Part shown: piece by piece, positions 1 through 11,302 of the stretch | Layout of the letters: every line of letters starts with the position of its first letter | Position numbering within the stretch: the stretch's first letter is position 1 | From: Haberlea rhodopensis | Taxonomy: Eukaryota; Streptophyta; Magnoliopsida; Lamiales; Gesneriaceae | Assembly (NCBI GenBank): GCA_907163345.1 | Contig: CAJQUN010001325.1 | Location: forward strand, 1 to 64,000 | Length of the DNA stretch: 64,000 bases | Direction: 5' to 3' | Notes under the pieces: generated by a model | Databases searched by the model: none | What the model saw: the letters and a program-made list of their open reading frames with translations, nothing else | Told to the model about the DNA's origin: nothing | Program-made: the position numbers and the translations under genes

Positions 1-1062
1 GGCTGTGGATTGGCTCATCAAGAAAGCGAAGCCGCCATTGATGAGCTCGAGGAGCTTCCTGCTTGGAATACCACTACCTGTTCTAAGCCTATGCTAGTAT
101 TGAGCAAGAAGAAGCAGAGCAAAAGATTGACGAAGCTGGCGAAAAGCTAGGAGAAGAGCAACAACAAGAGCTCCATCAGGCTAATTTGGTTATCATAATG
201 TTTTCTGGTCCTTCGAGTAAAATGGTGATCACGATGCTGGGAAGTGAAGTTGAGCAGCAGGGCTTAAATCAGAGAGGCAACTTGAATAATCTGAATGAAC
301 AAATTTAACCTTTTTGCCTACATCTTTGGACACTGGTTCCTTTGCTGATTCTATCACGTCCTTTCCTATGGGTGCTTCTGCTCAGTCTAGTTCATTAGCT
401 ATGGAGCTTCAGAGCTTCCCAAGTTCTAGTTTTCTGTCAAGAAACAGTAGCCATAACCAAGATTTGAGGCTCTCTTTGCAGTCGTTTCAAGATCCGTTTT
501 GTTCCACCACGATAGCCAGCAGCGCATCAGAATCCAGCAACCACACTGAACAAGCACAAGTTTTATTGAATGGAATTCCATTGGGATTTGATGAAACCAA
601 GTGACTGGCCGGAACACAGAAACAGCTGGCAGAACTCATTCGCCTCCAGGAGGCTTTCTGCTTGGAACACTGGTGGAGATACCGGGAGTGCAAGTGGTGG
701 AGCAGCCGCTGCTGCTCGATACTTGTTTAATTCGCCACCAGCGCCTCCGATGCTGCAGCAGCTGTTAGGCTACAGTCAAGTTTTTTCACAGAGGGACCCC
801 TTCAGTCCAGTAACACACCTTCGATTCGTGCTATTTCAATGGCGCCTGCTGAACACAGCCAGCAGCATCACCATTATCCAGCAGGTGTGCCTATGTAATC
901 CTTCATCTATATCGGGCATTGGATTCGCCTCAGGGAGTAGGTGGTTTCTCCGGGTTTTGTATTCCTGCACGATTCGTGGGTGACGTAGAGGAGCATGATG
1001 ACTATTCGGACAAGCCATCGTCTGATCCTGATTCTCGTCGATTAAGTGCTAAGCCGTGAAAG
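1..1062 (+). pseudogene. CIN-type TCP transcription factor, 3' part, frameshifted
   Basis: The first codons read AVDWLIKKAK, the end of helix II of a TCP domain; the rest of the domain lies outside the window. Downstream the reading continues as recognisable TCP4-class protein, but in changing frames: AAIDELEELPAWN (about 37-70), an acidic Q/E stretch (about 98-175), NQDLRLSLQSFQDP (about 457-498), the GPLQSSNTPSIRA stretch (about 794-835), and a C-terminus GGFSGFCIPARFVGD ending in TGA near 1060. At least four frame changes separate these blocks, the first near base 36. CIN TCP genes are normally intronless in this region, so splicing does not explain the breaks. The family controls leaf growth and cell-proliferation arrest and is repressed by miR319. 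I infer a recently decayed copy. Base-calling errors are a weaker alternative, because other genes in the window read cleanly. Confidence 0.82.
790..810 (+). promoter_or_regulatory. miR319-type target site with a one-base deletion
   Basis: The stretch around CCCCTTCAGTCCAG matches the conserved miR319 complementary site of CIN TCP genes, and the 12 bases facing the miRNA 5' half are intact. The reading frame changes inside the site: upstream codons read FSQR and downstream codons read GPLQSSN. This fits loss of one G from the run that normally precedes ACCCC. Pairing with the miRNA seed side should be little affected. Confidence 0.7.
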
Positions 1063-2584
1063 GTACAATATCTTTGTTCTTCCATTAACAGGTCATATCT
1101 CAAATATCATTTGTGTTTTATTAAATTCACATGCTATGCATTGCTTTTTTCCTTGATGCCAATTTGTATATTGAATTGAACTTGCTTTGCAGGTTTGCAA
1201 ATCAAGAATGTGAAATAGTTCCATGTTTCTGCTTTTGGTGACGTGGGAGAGCAGATGAAGGAAGTTTGAGTTGGTTTTACTCGATTTAGCCCGCCACGAG
1301 GTGAAGAATCTCAAGTTTCGTGGTTTTGGTTACGATTTGTCACTTTATGTTAGTTTGTCCATGTTTCCAGCTTCGATTTCGTTGTTCATGAATCAATGAG
1401 CAAGTAGAGCTCAACTTGATTTCAGTTTACTTCAATTTCTGTGGTGCTACTACTTCATCATTCCTACTGAGACTGGCTTTTAATAATATTAGTTTCCGCT
1501 TTCGTCATTTCATTAGAAATCTGTGATGAAAAAGATACCATCACTGTGAGTTCTTGATTGTTAGCTTTACTGCCTTCTGATGTATATTCCTCGGCCCCGC
1601 TCGAATTGACTCATCCTTAACATCGTCCCATCGCTGCTCAGTTTTGGGGAAACAATAGAAAGAGGAGGTCGTTTTCCAGTTGCAATGTGATGACTCGAAG
1701 ATAAGGATGTGGAGATACCTTTGAAGTGGTTCGCCAATGTATGTGTGTAAACTGCTTATTTTCAAACCAAACAGGTGTAGAAATTGTATATTTTAAAAAA
1801 TACATGAGTTTCGTTGCCAAAAACCCTTACAATATGGATATCGAGTTCGAGTTATACCTGGTGGGTGCATGCAAGTTTATTTCAAAAAATTCATTCTTCA
1901 CTGTTAGGCATCTAACACAGTATGATAGTACACCATAAAAATGCAAAACCTTGAACTGATAACTCTTAACGAAAGCTTACCTTCGTTATCTTGACAGATG
2001 TTGGGGGAATCCGCAGGGCCCTCGAGTGTAAATTCTGTGTATACTTTTTTACATCAAGTTCTTGATGTTTAGAAAGAAAAGTTTAATAACCGAATGAAAA
2101 TTGAAGAATTTCACCAGTTGTGATAAGCCAATGGGATGGTATGAACTTAATTTTTATGGTAAAAATTTATAATCTTGAATACTACCAAAAGAATTGTTCT
2201 TGGACATTAATTCATGGTCCCCTAACCTGCAAGTGTCTCTAAAAGCAAATCTCCAAGTCCAGTTGGAATTTAAATATTCAAAGAAGAAAAAGAAGGAACA
2301 TTTGGCTTATGTTGAGATGGTGACAATTGCTTGATGGTTGTTGGTACTTCTTTATGATTGATGAGTACAATTCGAAAAGGCAGAATACGTTGTTGGGATT
2401 TTACAAAATTTTGGTTTCTTCACTTGATTGAAAATTTATACTTTTGCGTTGGTTAAATTTGTCACATCTGCTCTACTATAAATAACGGAGTCGTCTCCGG
2501 TCTGAAATAGAACGTTAATATTTGTCTAGGTGCACTGATATTCCTAAAAAAATCATTTAATAAAGTATCATGCACCTTGGTTGT
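1063..2584. other. Non-coding AT-rich DNA downstream of the TCP remnant
   Basis: No coding region is supported here. The first few hundred bases are probably the old 3' UTR of the TCP gene. Short ORFs in this stretch have no recognisable domain and look random. Confidence 0.5.
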
Positions 2585-2790
2585 TAGGGGTGCTTAACGG
2601 GCCGGGTCAATTCGGACCCGGCCAAAACCTGACCGGTTAAACCCGGTTTGGAAATTAACCGTTTCCGAACCGGTCCGGAACCGATAAGAAACAGGGCCGG
2701 ATTTGTTCTACCATTCCGGAACGGTTCCGGACTAAACGGATCCGGTTCCAGGTTGAACCGACCGGATCCGTTATTTTAAAAAATTACTTT
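2585..2790. mobile_element. Isolated end of a hAT-like element
   Basis: It starts TAGGGGTGCTTAACGGGCC and continues with many short CCGGNNCGG and GGTTCCGG motifs, the subterminal-repeat style seen at the ends of plant hAT elements. The same TAGGGG start is present in the complete element at 9809. I could not find the partner end, so this looks truncated. Confidence 0.5.
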
Positions 2791-2838
2791 TTAAATAAAA
2801 TTTAGATAAATATTTGAAGTTAGTTTACAAACACAAAA

Positions 2839-2900
2839 GGCCCTTAGCTCAATTGGTTAGAGCGAATACAATAGCCAAAAGTTGATAAATTGGATCTAGG
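2839..2900 (+). repeat. tRNA-like 5' fragment (tRNA remnant or SINE head)
   Basis: GGCCCTTAGCTCAATTGG followed by TTAGAGC matches the acceptor and D-arm of a plant tRNA and contains a good A box (TAGCTCAATTGG). No proper anticodon arm or B box follows; GGATCTAGGAT near 2893 is at best a degenerate B box. It is either a broken tRNA copy or the head of a SINE. Confidence 0.35.
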
Positions 2901-4329
2901 ATGAGACTAAATCAACCAGGAACACTGAATGAATGATATACAATTTTTTTGTATGAGGTCACAATTTCTGGTGATTTTTTTGTGAGTGGTTCATAGGTTC
3001 TAGGAAAAAAAACCAATCAAAATCTCCAAGACTATAGACGAGGACCAAAGATAGAGGGTAAAGCAGATAAGCAAAGAGTGATGTCCAAACCGGGAAAATA
3101 GTGCTGAAACTCGATTGGCATCAGATCATGACAGATACAAATAGAACCATCAAAACTTCAGCAGATTATTTCCATGCCACGCCTCGAAAATAGATCAGGG
3201 AAATAAGAACAGCTAATTCCAGAATGTTGTTCATGAACACGGTACCATATATCTGCATTATTTATGTAAGTGGATTAATTTCAAGAATGAAACATTTATT
3301 GTTATATTTGACTTTGATATTAACTAATGTTTTTTTACTTCTTTGCCCTTGCTTGTCTTGTTTTTTGTTTATATTGTTCAGGGTGAATCTGGACCGTTAA
3401 AGGAAGAGCTTGATCCAACGGCTGAGATGATCAAGAGATTTTTTTCTTTTCTTTTCTGGGCTTTAAAGCGTGAAAGAAAAAACAGAACACAGGCTGAGGG
3501 GTTCACGCTTTTCAGTGAGAGGAAATTAAGAGAGCTTCGGTTTTTTCAAGCGGTTATCACAGAGAAGAAAAGCGAGAAGTGGCGAAGAGATTTCGGCGGC
3601 AGAGAAGGAAGGGAGATTGAAGAATTTTCTCTCTTGAAGCCGTAAGATCATCAAGGGTAAGGGTGAAGGAACACACTGTAAGTTGTGGAATTTTTCCTTC
3701 TGATTTTACCGATTAGGTTTAGGGAAAATTGAGGAACTATTAGTGTGTTGTAATCTGGCATTCATCTTGCTTGGTGAATAATGAAATCGTCCCCCCTCCC
3801 GTGGATGTAGGCTGAAAAGATTGCCGAACCACGTATATCCGTTGTCATTTTCTTCCTTGCTATTTCCTACTGATTATGCGTTAAAATGTGGTGCTGTGCG
3901 TGCGTTTGCATTTATCAAAGGGATATAAGTTCTGTATGTATGAATACGTGTTTTGGGTCTAGATCAAAGAGTGCATACTGTTGTGTGCATACGTTAAGAG
4001 AATAAGATCAAAGAACGGGTACTGTTGTGTGCTTCAGAATTGATAAATTGCGTGAGATTCTGATCACAACAAAGGGTTATAATGTTATGATTCTTGATGC
4101 TTAAGAAGAAGATATGGTTGCAGATTGATGTTCCAAAATTAGGCAGAATAGTTTTAGCAGATTCATAACAATTGGTATTATTGTGGGTTTGCTAAAATAA
4201 ATATATCGAATAACAAATGGTGTGATCGAGGTCGAGTTTTTCACAACATTTATATCTTATAGTAAATAAACCTGAGTCTAGTCTTTGGTTAATTATACTT
4301 TTAGTTGTCTATAAGGGAAGAAAAGGAAC
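2901..4329. other. Non-coding DNA, no recognised gene
   Basis: One ORF of 100 codons (3343-3645) is present but has no recognisable domain. It begins with a hydrophobic run and is rich in K, R and E, and I do not support it as a gene. The rest is AT-rich. Confidence 0.4.
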
Positions 4330-5233
4330 CTCAGACAATGTCAAAGATGTAATATGTAGTTTCTTCCTTCGAGCTTCTGTGATAGCAGATATGGCTAATC
4401 TAGCATTGGTGGCAATTGGTACGACCACAAATGCAACGTACAATGAGGTAAATTCGTAGCTTTAGAGAAACCCCGAACACTATGTGTAAGAGGCTCGGCT
4501 AGAAGACCAAGTATCACAATCCCCAGTACCAAAAGAAATACAGCTTTCATCCATGCTCATGGCGATTTATCAACAAACTTTTCATCAATGAGTTTATCAG
4601 TCTGATCCCATGTTTTCTGCACAAATGTTTTGTTAGACAAAGTCGGACAATTATATGAGATAACAGTCCAAATTAGATGACTTATTAAGGTTTACTTGAT
4701 AATTCTCATCTTCGTTTTTTCTGAGTTGGGATTTTGGATATCAGTTGAAGTCAGCCATTTGGATAGTCCCATAACAAATTCTTCCTCGTTAATTAATTGA
4801 TCTCCATTTATATCAAGTTCTTCCATTATTTTGGATACTGCAGTATCGGCATCGCTAGGAAGCATGCCAAATTGGATTCTGGTCAATAGCTCCTTCAATT
4901 CGAAGTATGATATGCAGTTGTCTTGGTCGAGATCGCTGTCCTTGAACAACCTGAAATTTCCAAATTATCACGCAGTAATAGACAAAAAACTTTAATGAAA
5001 CTAGATTTTGTTATGAAACCAACATATTTAATTCAGAAGACAATAATACTAGAATACATAATTGGACTCGTTTCGAAAAAATACCTTTTCAAAGCAAGGA
5101 TATCTGGCGACCCATCTTCTGCTAAAAGGCTACCATATACAGAGCTCTAGAGATGCTCCAGTACATCCGGAATCAAACGTTTCATCATTTCACGTTCTTC
5201 CCTTTTCTTTTGAACTAAAGGTTTAAGAACCTG
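4330..5233 (-). pseudogene. NCL-type EF-hand sodium/calcium exchanger fragment
   Basis: Read on the minus strand, three blocks follow in order. At 5233-5090 is a charged helix (KPLVQKKREEREMMKRLIPD). At 4949-4692 is a pair of EF hands; the loops DSDLDQDNCISYFE and DINGDQLINEEE have the calcium-binding acidic positions. At 4600-4330 is a membrane block (MKAVFLLVLGIVILGLLAEP, then YVAFVVVPIATNA). The order matches the middle and second half of plant NCL exchangers, which move Na+ and Ca2+ across membranes and carry EF hands in the central loop. An in-frame stop lies in the first block near 5148, another just before the membrane block near 4563, and a frameshift near 4443. The N-terminal exchanger domain is absent nearby. 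This is a decayed partial copy. Confidence 0.75.
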
Positions 5234-5534
5234 AAAAACCAGATAATCAAGCTAATAAGGTATTCATTCCACTACATAATATAAATCAAGACTCGAATAA
5301 TTTCTTGATATGTTGAAACATTGCAACCCATGATTATTTATCTCCTACTCACTTTCTTAATATAGAGAAACTTTACCTTGTACAAGTCCTTCAGTGATTT
5401 AACGGAATGATATCTTTTGTTGGGTAATTTAAAAAAACTAACCCAAAAAAACAATGTTTTTAACAAAATAACCTAATTTCAAAAAAAGTTAATAAAGTAA
5501 CCCAAGACGCCAACCCAATTGACATCTTTGATAT

Positions 5535-5718
5535 GTCACGCCAATTGGGTTGGCGTTACAATAAAAAATTATTGATCACGCCAACCAAGTTGGCGTGACC
5601 GTAAAAAAATAATCGTCACGCCAACTGGGTTGGCGTGACCTTTGTTTTTATCCGGTCACGCCAATCCAGTTGGCGTGACCATTAATTATATTAGTCCCGC
5701 CAATCCAGTTGGCGTCTC
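5535..5718. repeat. Five 25-bp imperfect palindromes at 40-bp spacing
   Basis: Units start at 5535, 5575, 5615, 5655 and 5694. Each is close to GTCACGCCAA, a short centre, then TTGGCGTGAC, and can fold on itself. AT-rich spacers of about 15 bases separate them. A sixth partial copy lies at 5505-5523. The strict spacing, near four helical turns, places every palindrome on the same face of the DNA. Confidence 0.85.
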
Positions 5719-5727
5719 TATTTGTGC

Positions 5728-5740
5728 CCTATAAATACAA
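5728..5740 (+). promoter_or_regulatory. Candidate TATA box of the MULE
   Basis: CCTATAAATACAACC lies about 10 bases after the last palindrome and is followed by a pyrimidine-rich leader (CTCATTTCTCCCACAC), a common plant transcription-start context. Confidence 0.5.
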
Positions 5741-6183
5741 CCCTCCGCCTCTCATTTCTCCCACACAATTCACTCGAGTCTCTTTTAATATTTTTGTTAT
5801 ATGATAAAATTCTGAGTATGCTCTGTAGTTGCAGCTTTAGCTGATCTTCTACATCAGAAAAGATTTTTTTAGCTACTAGTAATATTTAATTATCTATAGT
5901 TATCAAAATATGTCTATTCAAGTTTATTTTATTGGGGGGGTAATATCATACAAGATTCTGAGTTCGTCCGATATGATCGTGGTCCATCAAGAGGTACAAC
6001 CATACGGCGTACAATTAATTTTCTACAATTATTAAATAAAGTATATGATATCACTGGGTTCGATCGCAACTAGTTTCTTTTGAAATTATATGCTAATTTT
6101 TCGGGGTTACGTCAGACTATTTTACCCATTCATGATGATACAATTTAGCATGGCTACTTGATTCAGAACAGGGTCATAGTTGC

Positions 6184-8420
6184 TTGGAATTTTATATACA
6201 AGCAGAACCAAGGAATTATGATTCTATTCCAGAAATGCCAATGAGTAGCAGTTTTTCAGAAGGATTGACGACATCTGTTATTCAAGAGACGTCTGTTGCT
6301 CGACATCAAGCTGATGGTTCATATAGTGGCAGAGACCAAGATGATCATCCAGTAGATGTTTATAATGTTGCTGATGAGCCACGAGCAGACAGTTTTGCTG
6401 ATTTTGGTGATCAAATTCATTCTGAACCAGAGGGGATTCCATCTGATGATGAGGCTGATGCTTATGATGATGAAGTTGATATTGGTGTGATGGCAGAAGC
6501 AGTTGAAAACAAAGATGATGAGGCACCAATGAGACGAGAAGTGTCAGTTACAACCATGACAAATGATCGTAATCTTTATCCAACAATCCCATTCTTTTCC
6601 ATGACACGTCCAGAAGTTTTTGGAGATTCGATTGACAATCCAACAGGCCGTTGGGGGAGTTTTTATGATTACTCCAAAAGTGAAATCTATTGCAACATGG
6701 TCTTCAAAGATAAATTTCATCTGCAGGCAGCTGTGAAGGATTTTTCAGTACGTGTTGCAAAACGTGAGTACCACGTTGTTAAGAGTACAAAAACATTATG
6801 GAAAGTAATATGCAAACACGGTACAGAGGATATACCTTGCAGATGGTACCTGCGTGCATGTTTGGATAAAAAAGTTGGGTTATTCAAAATAACCAAATAT
6901 GGTGGTCCTCACACTTGTCTGCTGAGTGAGCTGTCGCTTGATCATTCGAACTTGGATACGAACATGATTGCTAGCTTGTTATTGGGAATCGTTCATCGTG
7001 ATCCAGCTTATGAAATCAAGTATGTGATTCAAACAGTGAAAGATAAGTATGGATTTGAAATATCGTATGCAAAAGGTTGGCATAGTTTGAAACGTGCAAT
7101 ACGGAACGTGTATGAAACATGGGAGAGCTCGGTCAATAAATTATCTTTCTATATGGGAGCTTTGCAAAATGGAATCCAGGCACAGTCGTGTAGTGGGATC
7201 ATCTTGATAATGCAAGACCAAGAGAAAAAACTTTGAGTTATGTTTTCTGGGCCTTCCAACCGTGTATAGATGGTTTCCGGCACTGTCATCAAGTTATTAC
7301 AGTGGATGTCACATATCTATATATAAAATATCAGCATAAGATGTTGATTGCTGTGTCCATGGACATGAATAATCAAGTGTTACCGTTGGCATTTTCAATT
7401 GTCGATGAAGAGAACTTTTTGTCATGGAAATGGTTCTTGGAGATGGTTAGCAAACACATTATTGGAGAATCTGGCGACGTGTGTTTGATTTCTGATCGAC
7501 ATCCGGGCCTTATTGCAGCAGCCGGATGTATCCCCGACTTCAAACCCCCCCCGTGGAGTGCATCGATTTTGTTTGAGAGATCTTTGCTCAAACTTTAATA
7601 GTCGTTTAAAAAACGTGCACTTAAAAGACTTGTGTTGGAAAGCTGGATCAGAAAATCAACTGATAAAGTTTGAGCGTACGATGGAAGAGATCAAAACCAT
7701 TGAACCAAGGGCTTTTGATTACCTGAATCGGATTGATAAGTCTCAGTGGACACTTGCTCATGATGAAGGATGGCGTTGTGGTATCCTAACAACAACTATG
7801 TCGGAGTGCATAAATGGAGTAATGAAAGGTGCACGTCTCCTTCCAATCACTGCCATTGTACAATTAACATTCGATCGTTGTGTGCATCATTTTCTCTAGC
7901 GATTGAAAAAAGCGGATAGAATGATCCAAAATAATCAAGAATTGTTTTTGAAAAATATGCTCGGGCTGATCTTCACTCCATTCATCATGAAGTTCAGATG
8001 TTTGATCGAATGCATCTAACAACCTCATTTATCACAAGGATGCAAGTTGGACGTGGGGGTAATACTCATGTTGTGAAGCTCAAATAAAAGGAATGTTCTT
8101 GTGGGAAGTGGAAAGAATTTGGCATTCCTTGCTCACATGTGATACAAGTATGTCGAAATTATGGCTTAAACGCAAAAAACATTTGTCAAGGAGTATTATA
8201 ATATGCAAGAATATTGGAGCACATATCAATGTCGATTTGAGCCATTATGGGGAGAGTAGTATTGGGAAACCCCGTCATTCGAACTGTACCACAATTCCAC
8301 CTTGCGTACTATAAGAAGATGGGGTCGAGACCGAACAACACGCATGCAGAATGAGATGGATTGGCCTGAAGCCCGGGCAGGAAGCATATGGCATCGAGTT
8401 CGCAAAATCAATAAAGTTGT
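6184..8420 (+). pseudogene. MuDR-type transposase, frameshifted
   Basis: The reading spans several frames. At 6184-7236 is an acidic N-terminal region followed by the MuDR N-terminal zinc-binding-like block (FKDKFHLQAAVKDFSV, then CKHGTEDIPCRWYLRA, then GPHTCLLSEL). At 7233-7598 is the DDE-type catalytic core (VDVTYLYIKYQHKMLIAVSM, then LISDRHPG). At 7560-7899 is the downstream helical region. At 8092-8190 is a SWIM zinc finger (CSCGKWKEFGIPCSH). The C-terminal RTTRMQNEMDW block lies near 8340. Frame breaks occur near 7236, 7560, 7900 and 8090, and one stop follows the SWIM finger. The protein would have cut and moved the element; this copy cannot make it. Confidence 0.85.
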
Positions 8421-8436
8421 AATTATTTTTGTTATA

Positions 8437-8476
8437 GTTATTGTTATTGTTATTGTGTTATTGTTATTGTTATTGT
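8437..8476 (+). repeat. (TTATTG)n microsatellite
   Basis: Imperfect hexanucleotide repeats GTTATTG and TTATTG run for about 40 bases just past the transposase remnant. Confidence 0.8.
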
Positions 8477-8575
8477 CACATATCAAATAAGACATACATA
8501 TGGAAGTACATTCATTACATTTAATAATAAGATTGAAAATAGGCAAACATGACTACATATATTAATGATAAAACT

Positions 8576-9072
8576 CTATAATGCCCCTCCAGTATCACAA
8601 CGATGCGGCTGTTTTCGTCTCTGACCGCGCCCTTCCTGAATGGCCTGGTCATCTTGCACTACAGGTACATCGTCCAGCTGAACAACAGGTGACAAATTAG
8701 GGAACACAACCGGTGACACGTCAAATTGTGGAGACATCGATGCATATATTTCAGGGAATCTAATATTAACATCTGGGCTGGATTGTTCTTGTGAGTACAC
8801 AGTGGTCGAGGAGTACAATAATCTCCGTACATGTCGCTAGCATATGATGAAGATGGACATGTCATATATGTCGGGACATAGCTTGATGGGCCAGCATCTC
8901 CAACCGCATGCATCTGTTGTACTTGTTCTTCGTCACTCACATGCATCGGTTGTACTTGTTCTTCATGAGTAGCATGTCCCTCTTCGTAGGACGTAAAGTT
9001 TCTATCGCATCGTTCATGTGCGACATGCAACACATTTTGTATTACATTTCTGATATCACTAAATGCATCCAC
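8576..9072 (-). other. Unrecognised minus-strand ORFs beside the MULE
   Basis: Two overlapping minus-strand ORFs (9072-8659 and 8818-8576) encode proline-, serine- and histidine-rich low-complexity sequence with the repeats EEQVQPMHVSD and EEQVQQMHAVG. I recognise no catalytic domain. They resemble the variable tails of MULE-linked plant mobile-domain proteins, but this is a guess from composition. They may be the remains of a second element-borne gene. Confidence 0.25.
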
Positions 9073-9086
9073 ATACGCCCCTATAT

Positions 9087-9201
9087 CTTTTTTAGTTGAT
9101 ATATTTGTAAAATGATATTTTTATTATACAAACATATATATTGCAATATATATATTTGTATAATAAAAGTATCATATTACAAATATATCAACTAAAAAAA
9201 G
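9087..9201. repeat. 115-bp near-perfect hairpin (MITE-like)
   Basis: The left arm from 9087 (CTTTTTTAGTTGATATATTT) is matched by its reverse complement ending at 9201. The arms run about 55 bases with only about three mismatches and meet at GCAATATATA. There is almost no loop. It lies about 15 bases upstream of the ORF start at 9072 on the minus strand. Confidence 0.85.
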
Positions 9202-9808
9202 ACATTTCAATGCAACTTGTTTTGACATATTTTTGGATGATATTCAAAATTGTTAAATACTTCTACCAAAGTTATGTTGATAGATTAGGTTATGTTTGGC
9301 TTGAAGGATAAGAGACTTAAGATATTATTAACATCTTTTCATTTTAGGAGTCTTTTTTGTTCTTGCAGTGACTTTGGCTCTCCCTTCCATGGGGTTCGAG
9401 CTATGTTCCATCCATTGCAGCTTTCGTAATTCCTTCTCATTGTGAGAAAGTTTCAATTCCCTGTACCAGTACTAGACTCGGTATAAGTAGTTTATCTACA
9501 GCAATGAAACCAGTTCTGGCATATGCCTTATACTCATTTACTCTTGTTCTCTCTTCGATGCCATCTTAGGGTGTGTCATTTGTCCGATTGTGGCTCGCAA
9601 CAATCGTTAGCTGTCAGAGCGGTCAATATACTTCACCGTATATACAACAATCTTGCTTCCCTCAACCTCAGGACAGATTAATTGCAAACCATTCACATCC
9701 CATGTTCGGTTCAATATATATCTCTTATACCCGATGGGTCCATATGAGGCCCACACTGTACATATTACTTGTACATAATTTGATGGACAATTTTTCCCTT
9801 CTCCTTGG
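9202..9808. other. Spacer with possible coding relics on the minus strand
   Basis: Minus-strand reading gives two peptide-like stretches, near 9790-9600 (TVWASYGPIGYKRYILNRTW) and near 9460-9350 (ending HSSNPMEGRAKVTARTKK). Stops lie between them and I cannot assign a family. They may belong to the same decayed element as the ORFs at 8576-9072. Confidence 0.25.
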
Positions 9809-10676
9809 TAGGGGTATTCAACGATGCGGTTAACAGGCCAAACCGAATAAATTCGATTCAAACCGAACCAAAGAAATTTGGTTCGGTTTTCGGCAATAAT
9901 TTAAAATTTGGGTTTTCGATTCGGTTTCTGATTATTGGACTCGGTTAACCAAAGTGAACCGAAATTATTTTTTTTAAAAAAAATTAATAATATTAAAATT
10001 AAAACTTTAAAAACCTAACCTACTATAGCTATTTGGCCATCTCCCCTCGGCCCCAAACGCCCAAAGCCCCTTGATTAAAAAAAAAAAAAAAAAAAGAAAC
10101 GCCGGAAGATTCTTGAATTAACAAAAAAAAAGAAACGCCCAAAGCCCCAAACCTGAAAGTCTTAAACCCTCAAATCCTCCATCTCCTCTCCCGATCTTGC
10201 CATCCAACTCCCAAGCTCCGTCCGCTCAGAGATCCCGTCCCACGGCCCAGTCGCCGGCAGTCCGCTCCTCCCAACTCCCAAGCTCAGCCAGTCCGTCTTC
10301 TCTAAACACACACACACACACACATGTGGTATCCTTCGAATTTATGTTCATATTCTGATTTCTACAGTCGGTAGCTTGATTTGCTCAGTCTTGACTCTTT
10401 CAATTTTAAAAGCAACTATAAATAAAGTATTTTCACCAATCAATCTTATTAAAACACCACTTCGTAATAAAATAAACATTGTTTTTTTTATAGATAGTTA
10501 ATAGATTAGTTTGACTAAAAAGCTACATTAAGCATTTTCTGTTTTATGTCGAATATTCTTTTTGGGAAAAAACGAGGAAAAAAACAGTTTTAACCGAAAC
10601 CGAACCAAAATTTGGTTCGGTTTCGGTTTGGAAATATGAGAACCGAAATTTCGGTTCGATTCAAATCGAAACCCTA
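9809..10676. mobile_element. Non-autonomous hAT element, 868 bp
   Basis: The left end is TAGGGGTATTC and the right end is GAAACCCTA, with repeated AACCGAAACC and GGTTCGGTTT subterminal motifs in opposite orientations at the two ends. Flanking 8-mers CTCCTTGG (9801-9808) and CTGCTTGG (10677-10684) match at 7 of 8 positions, as expected for an aged hAT target duplication. It has no transposase. The interior holds a C-rich segment (10140-10290) and an (AC)n run near 10303-10324. Confidence 0.75.
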
Positions 10677-10684
10677 CTGCTTGG

Positions 10685-11302
10685 TGTGATGAAGAGCGAT
10701 AATGTACTTTATTACCGATTTAACCCATAACCAATTAGCAAGATAACAATGTTACTTACCTTCCTTGTAATAATATTTATCCTTCAAAACTAGAAAGAAA
10801 CAAAAATTGAACCACGTTGTACGAAATCAAAGTTGGGAGTTGGGACATTGACAAGCTCTGACAGTGGATGCTCTGATGGGTTTCTGGTGGTTTGTTAATG
10901 ACTGAGTGGATGGTTTCAAAATTGGGTAAACCTAGATCGTGATGACATAATATTTTTTTAAAATAAGGCCTTAGTGAGGCAAAATAGTACAAGGAAGAGA
11001 AAGAGGGAACCATGAATCAAAATATAAAGATGCAAAAAAATATCTAGAACAAATTTGGGTGGACGAATTTATATTTTCTGTTTTCTTGTATTATTTATGC
11101 TGGATATGTAAAAACCAAAACTTTTTGGGGTAAACTGCTATAAAGTGTTTGATGCCTTGTGGCTATAAATTTGCGACTTCTATGTGGTTTATTTCAGGGT
11201 TCCTTCTACGGTAAGCGACAACAATTACATTTATTTTGCCTCTATCCCACCAGCTCCCGCCGCCGACCCTTAAATTTGAAGTTACCTTCCATCCACACGT
11301 AT
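10685..11302. other. Spacer and probable 5' UTR of the TAF1A-like gene
   Basis: No separate gene is supported. The part after about 11100 is likely promoter and 5' UTR of the gene that starts at 11303. Confidence 0.5.

Larger units (their letters stand above)
5505..8480 (+). mobile_element. Decayed Mutator-like (MULE) transposon
   Basis: The element consists of a palindrome array, a TATA-containing leader and a broken transposase gene. I could not identify paired terminal inverted repeats or a 9-bp target duplication, so the outer borders are approximate. It may be a non-TIR MULE or have lost its ends. Confidence 0.65.

Noticed and set aside
2839..2900. Functional tRNA gene
   Set aside because: Only the 5' part and A box are present; no anticodon arm or good B box follows.
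3343..3645. 100-codon ORF
   Set aside because: No recognised domain, no splice or promoter context that I can support, and lysine/arginine-rich composition common in random purine-rich DNA.
5535..5718. Evenly spaced palindromes resembling a CRISPR array
   Set aside because: The DNA is plant nuclear, spacers are short and AT-rich, and the array adjoins a Mutator transposase. It is a transposon promoter repeat.
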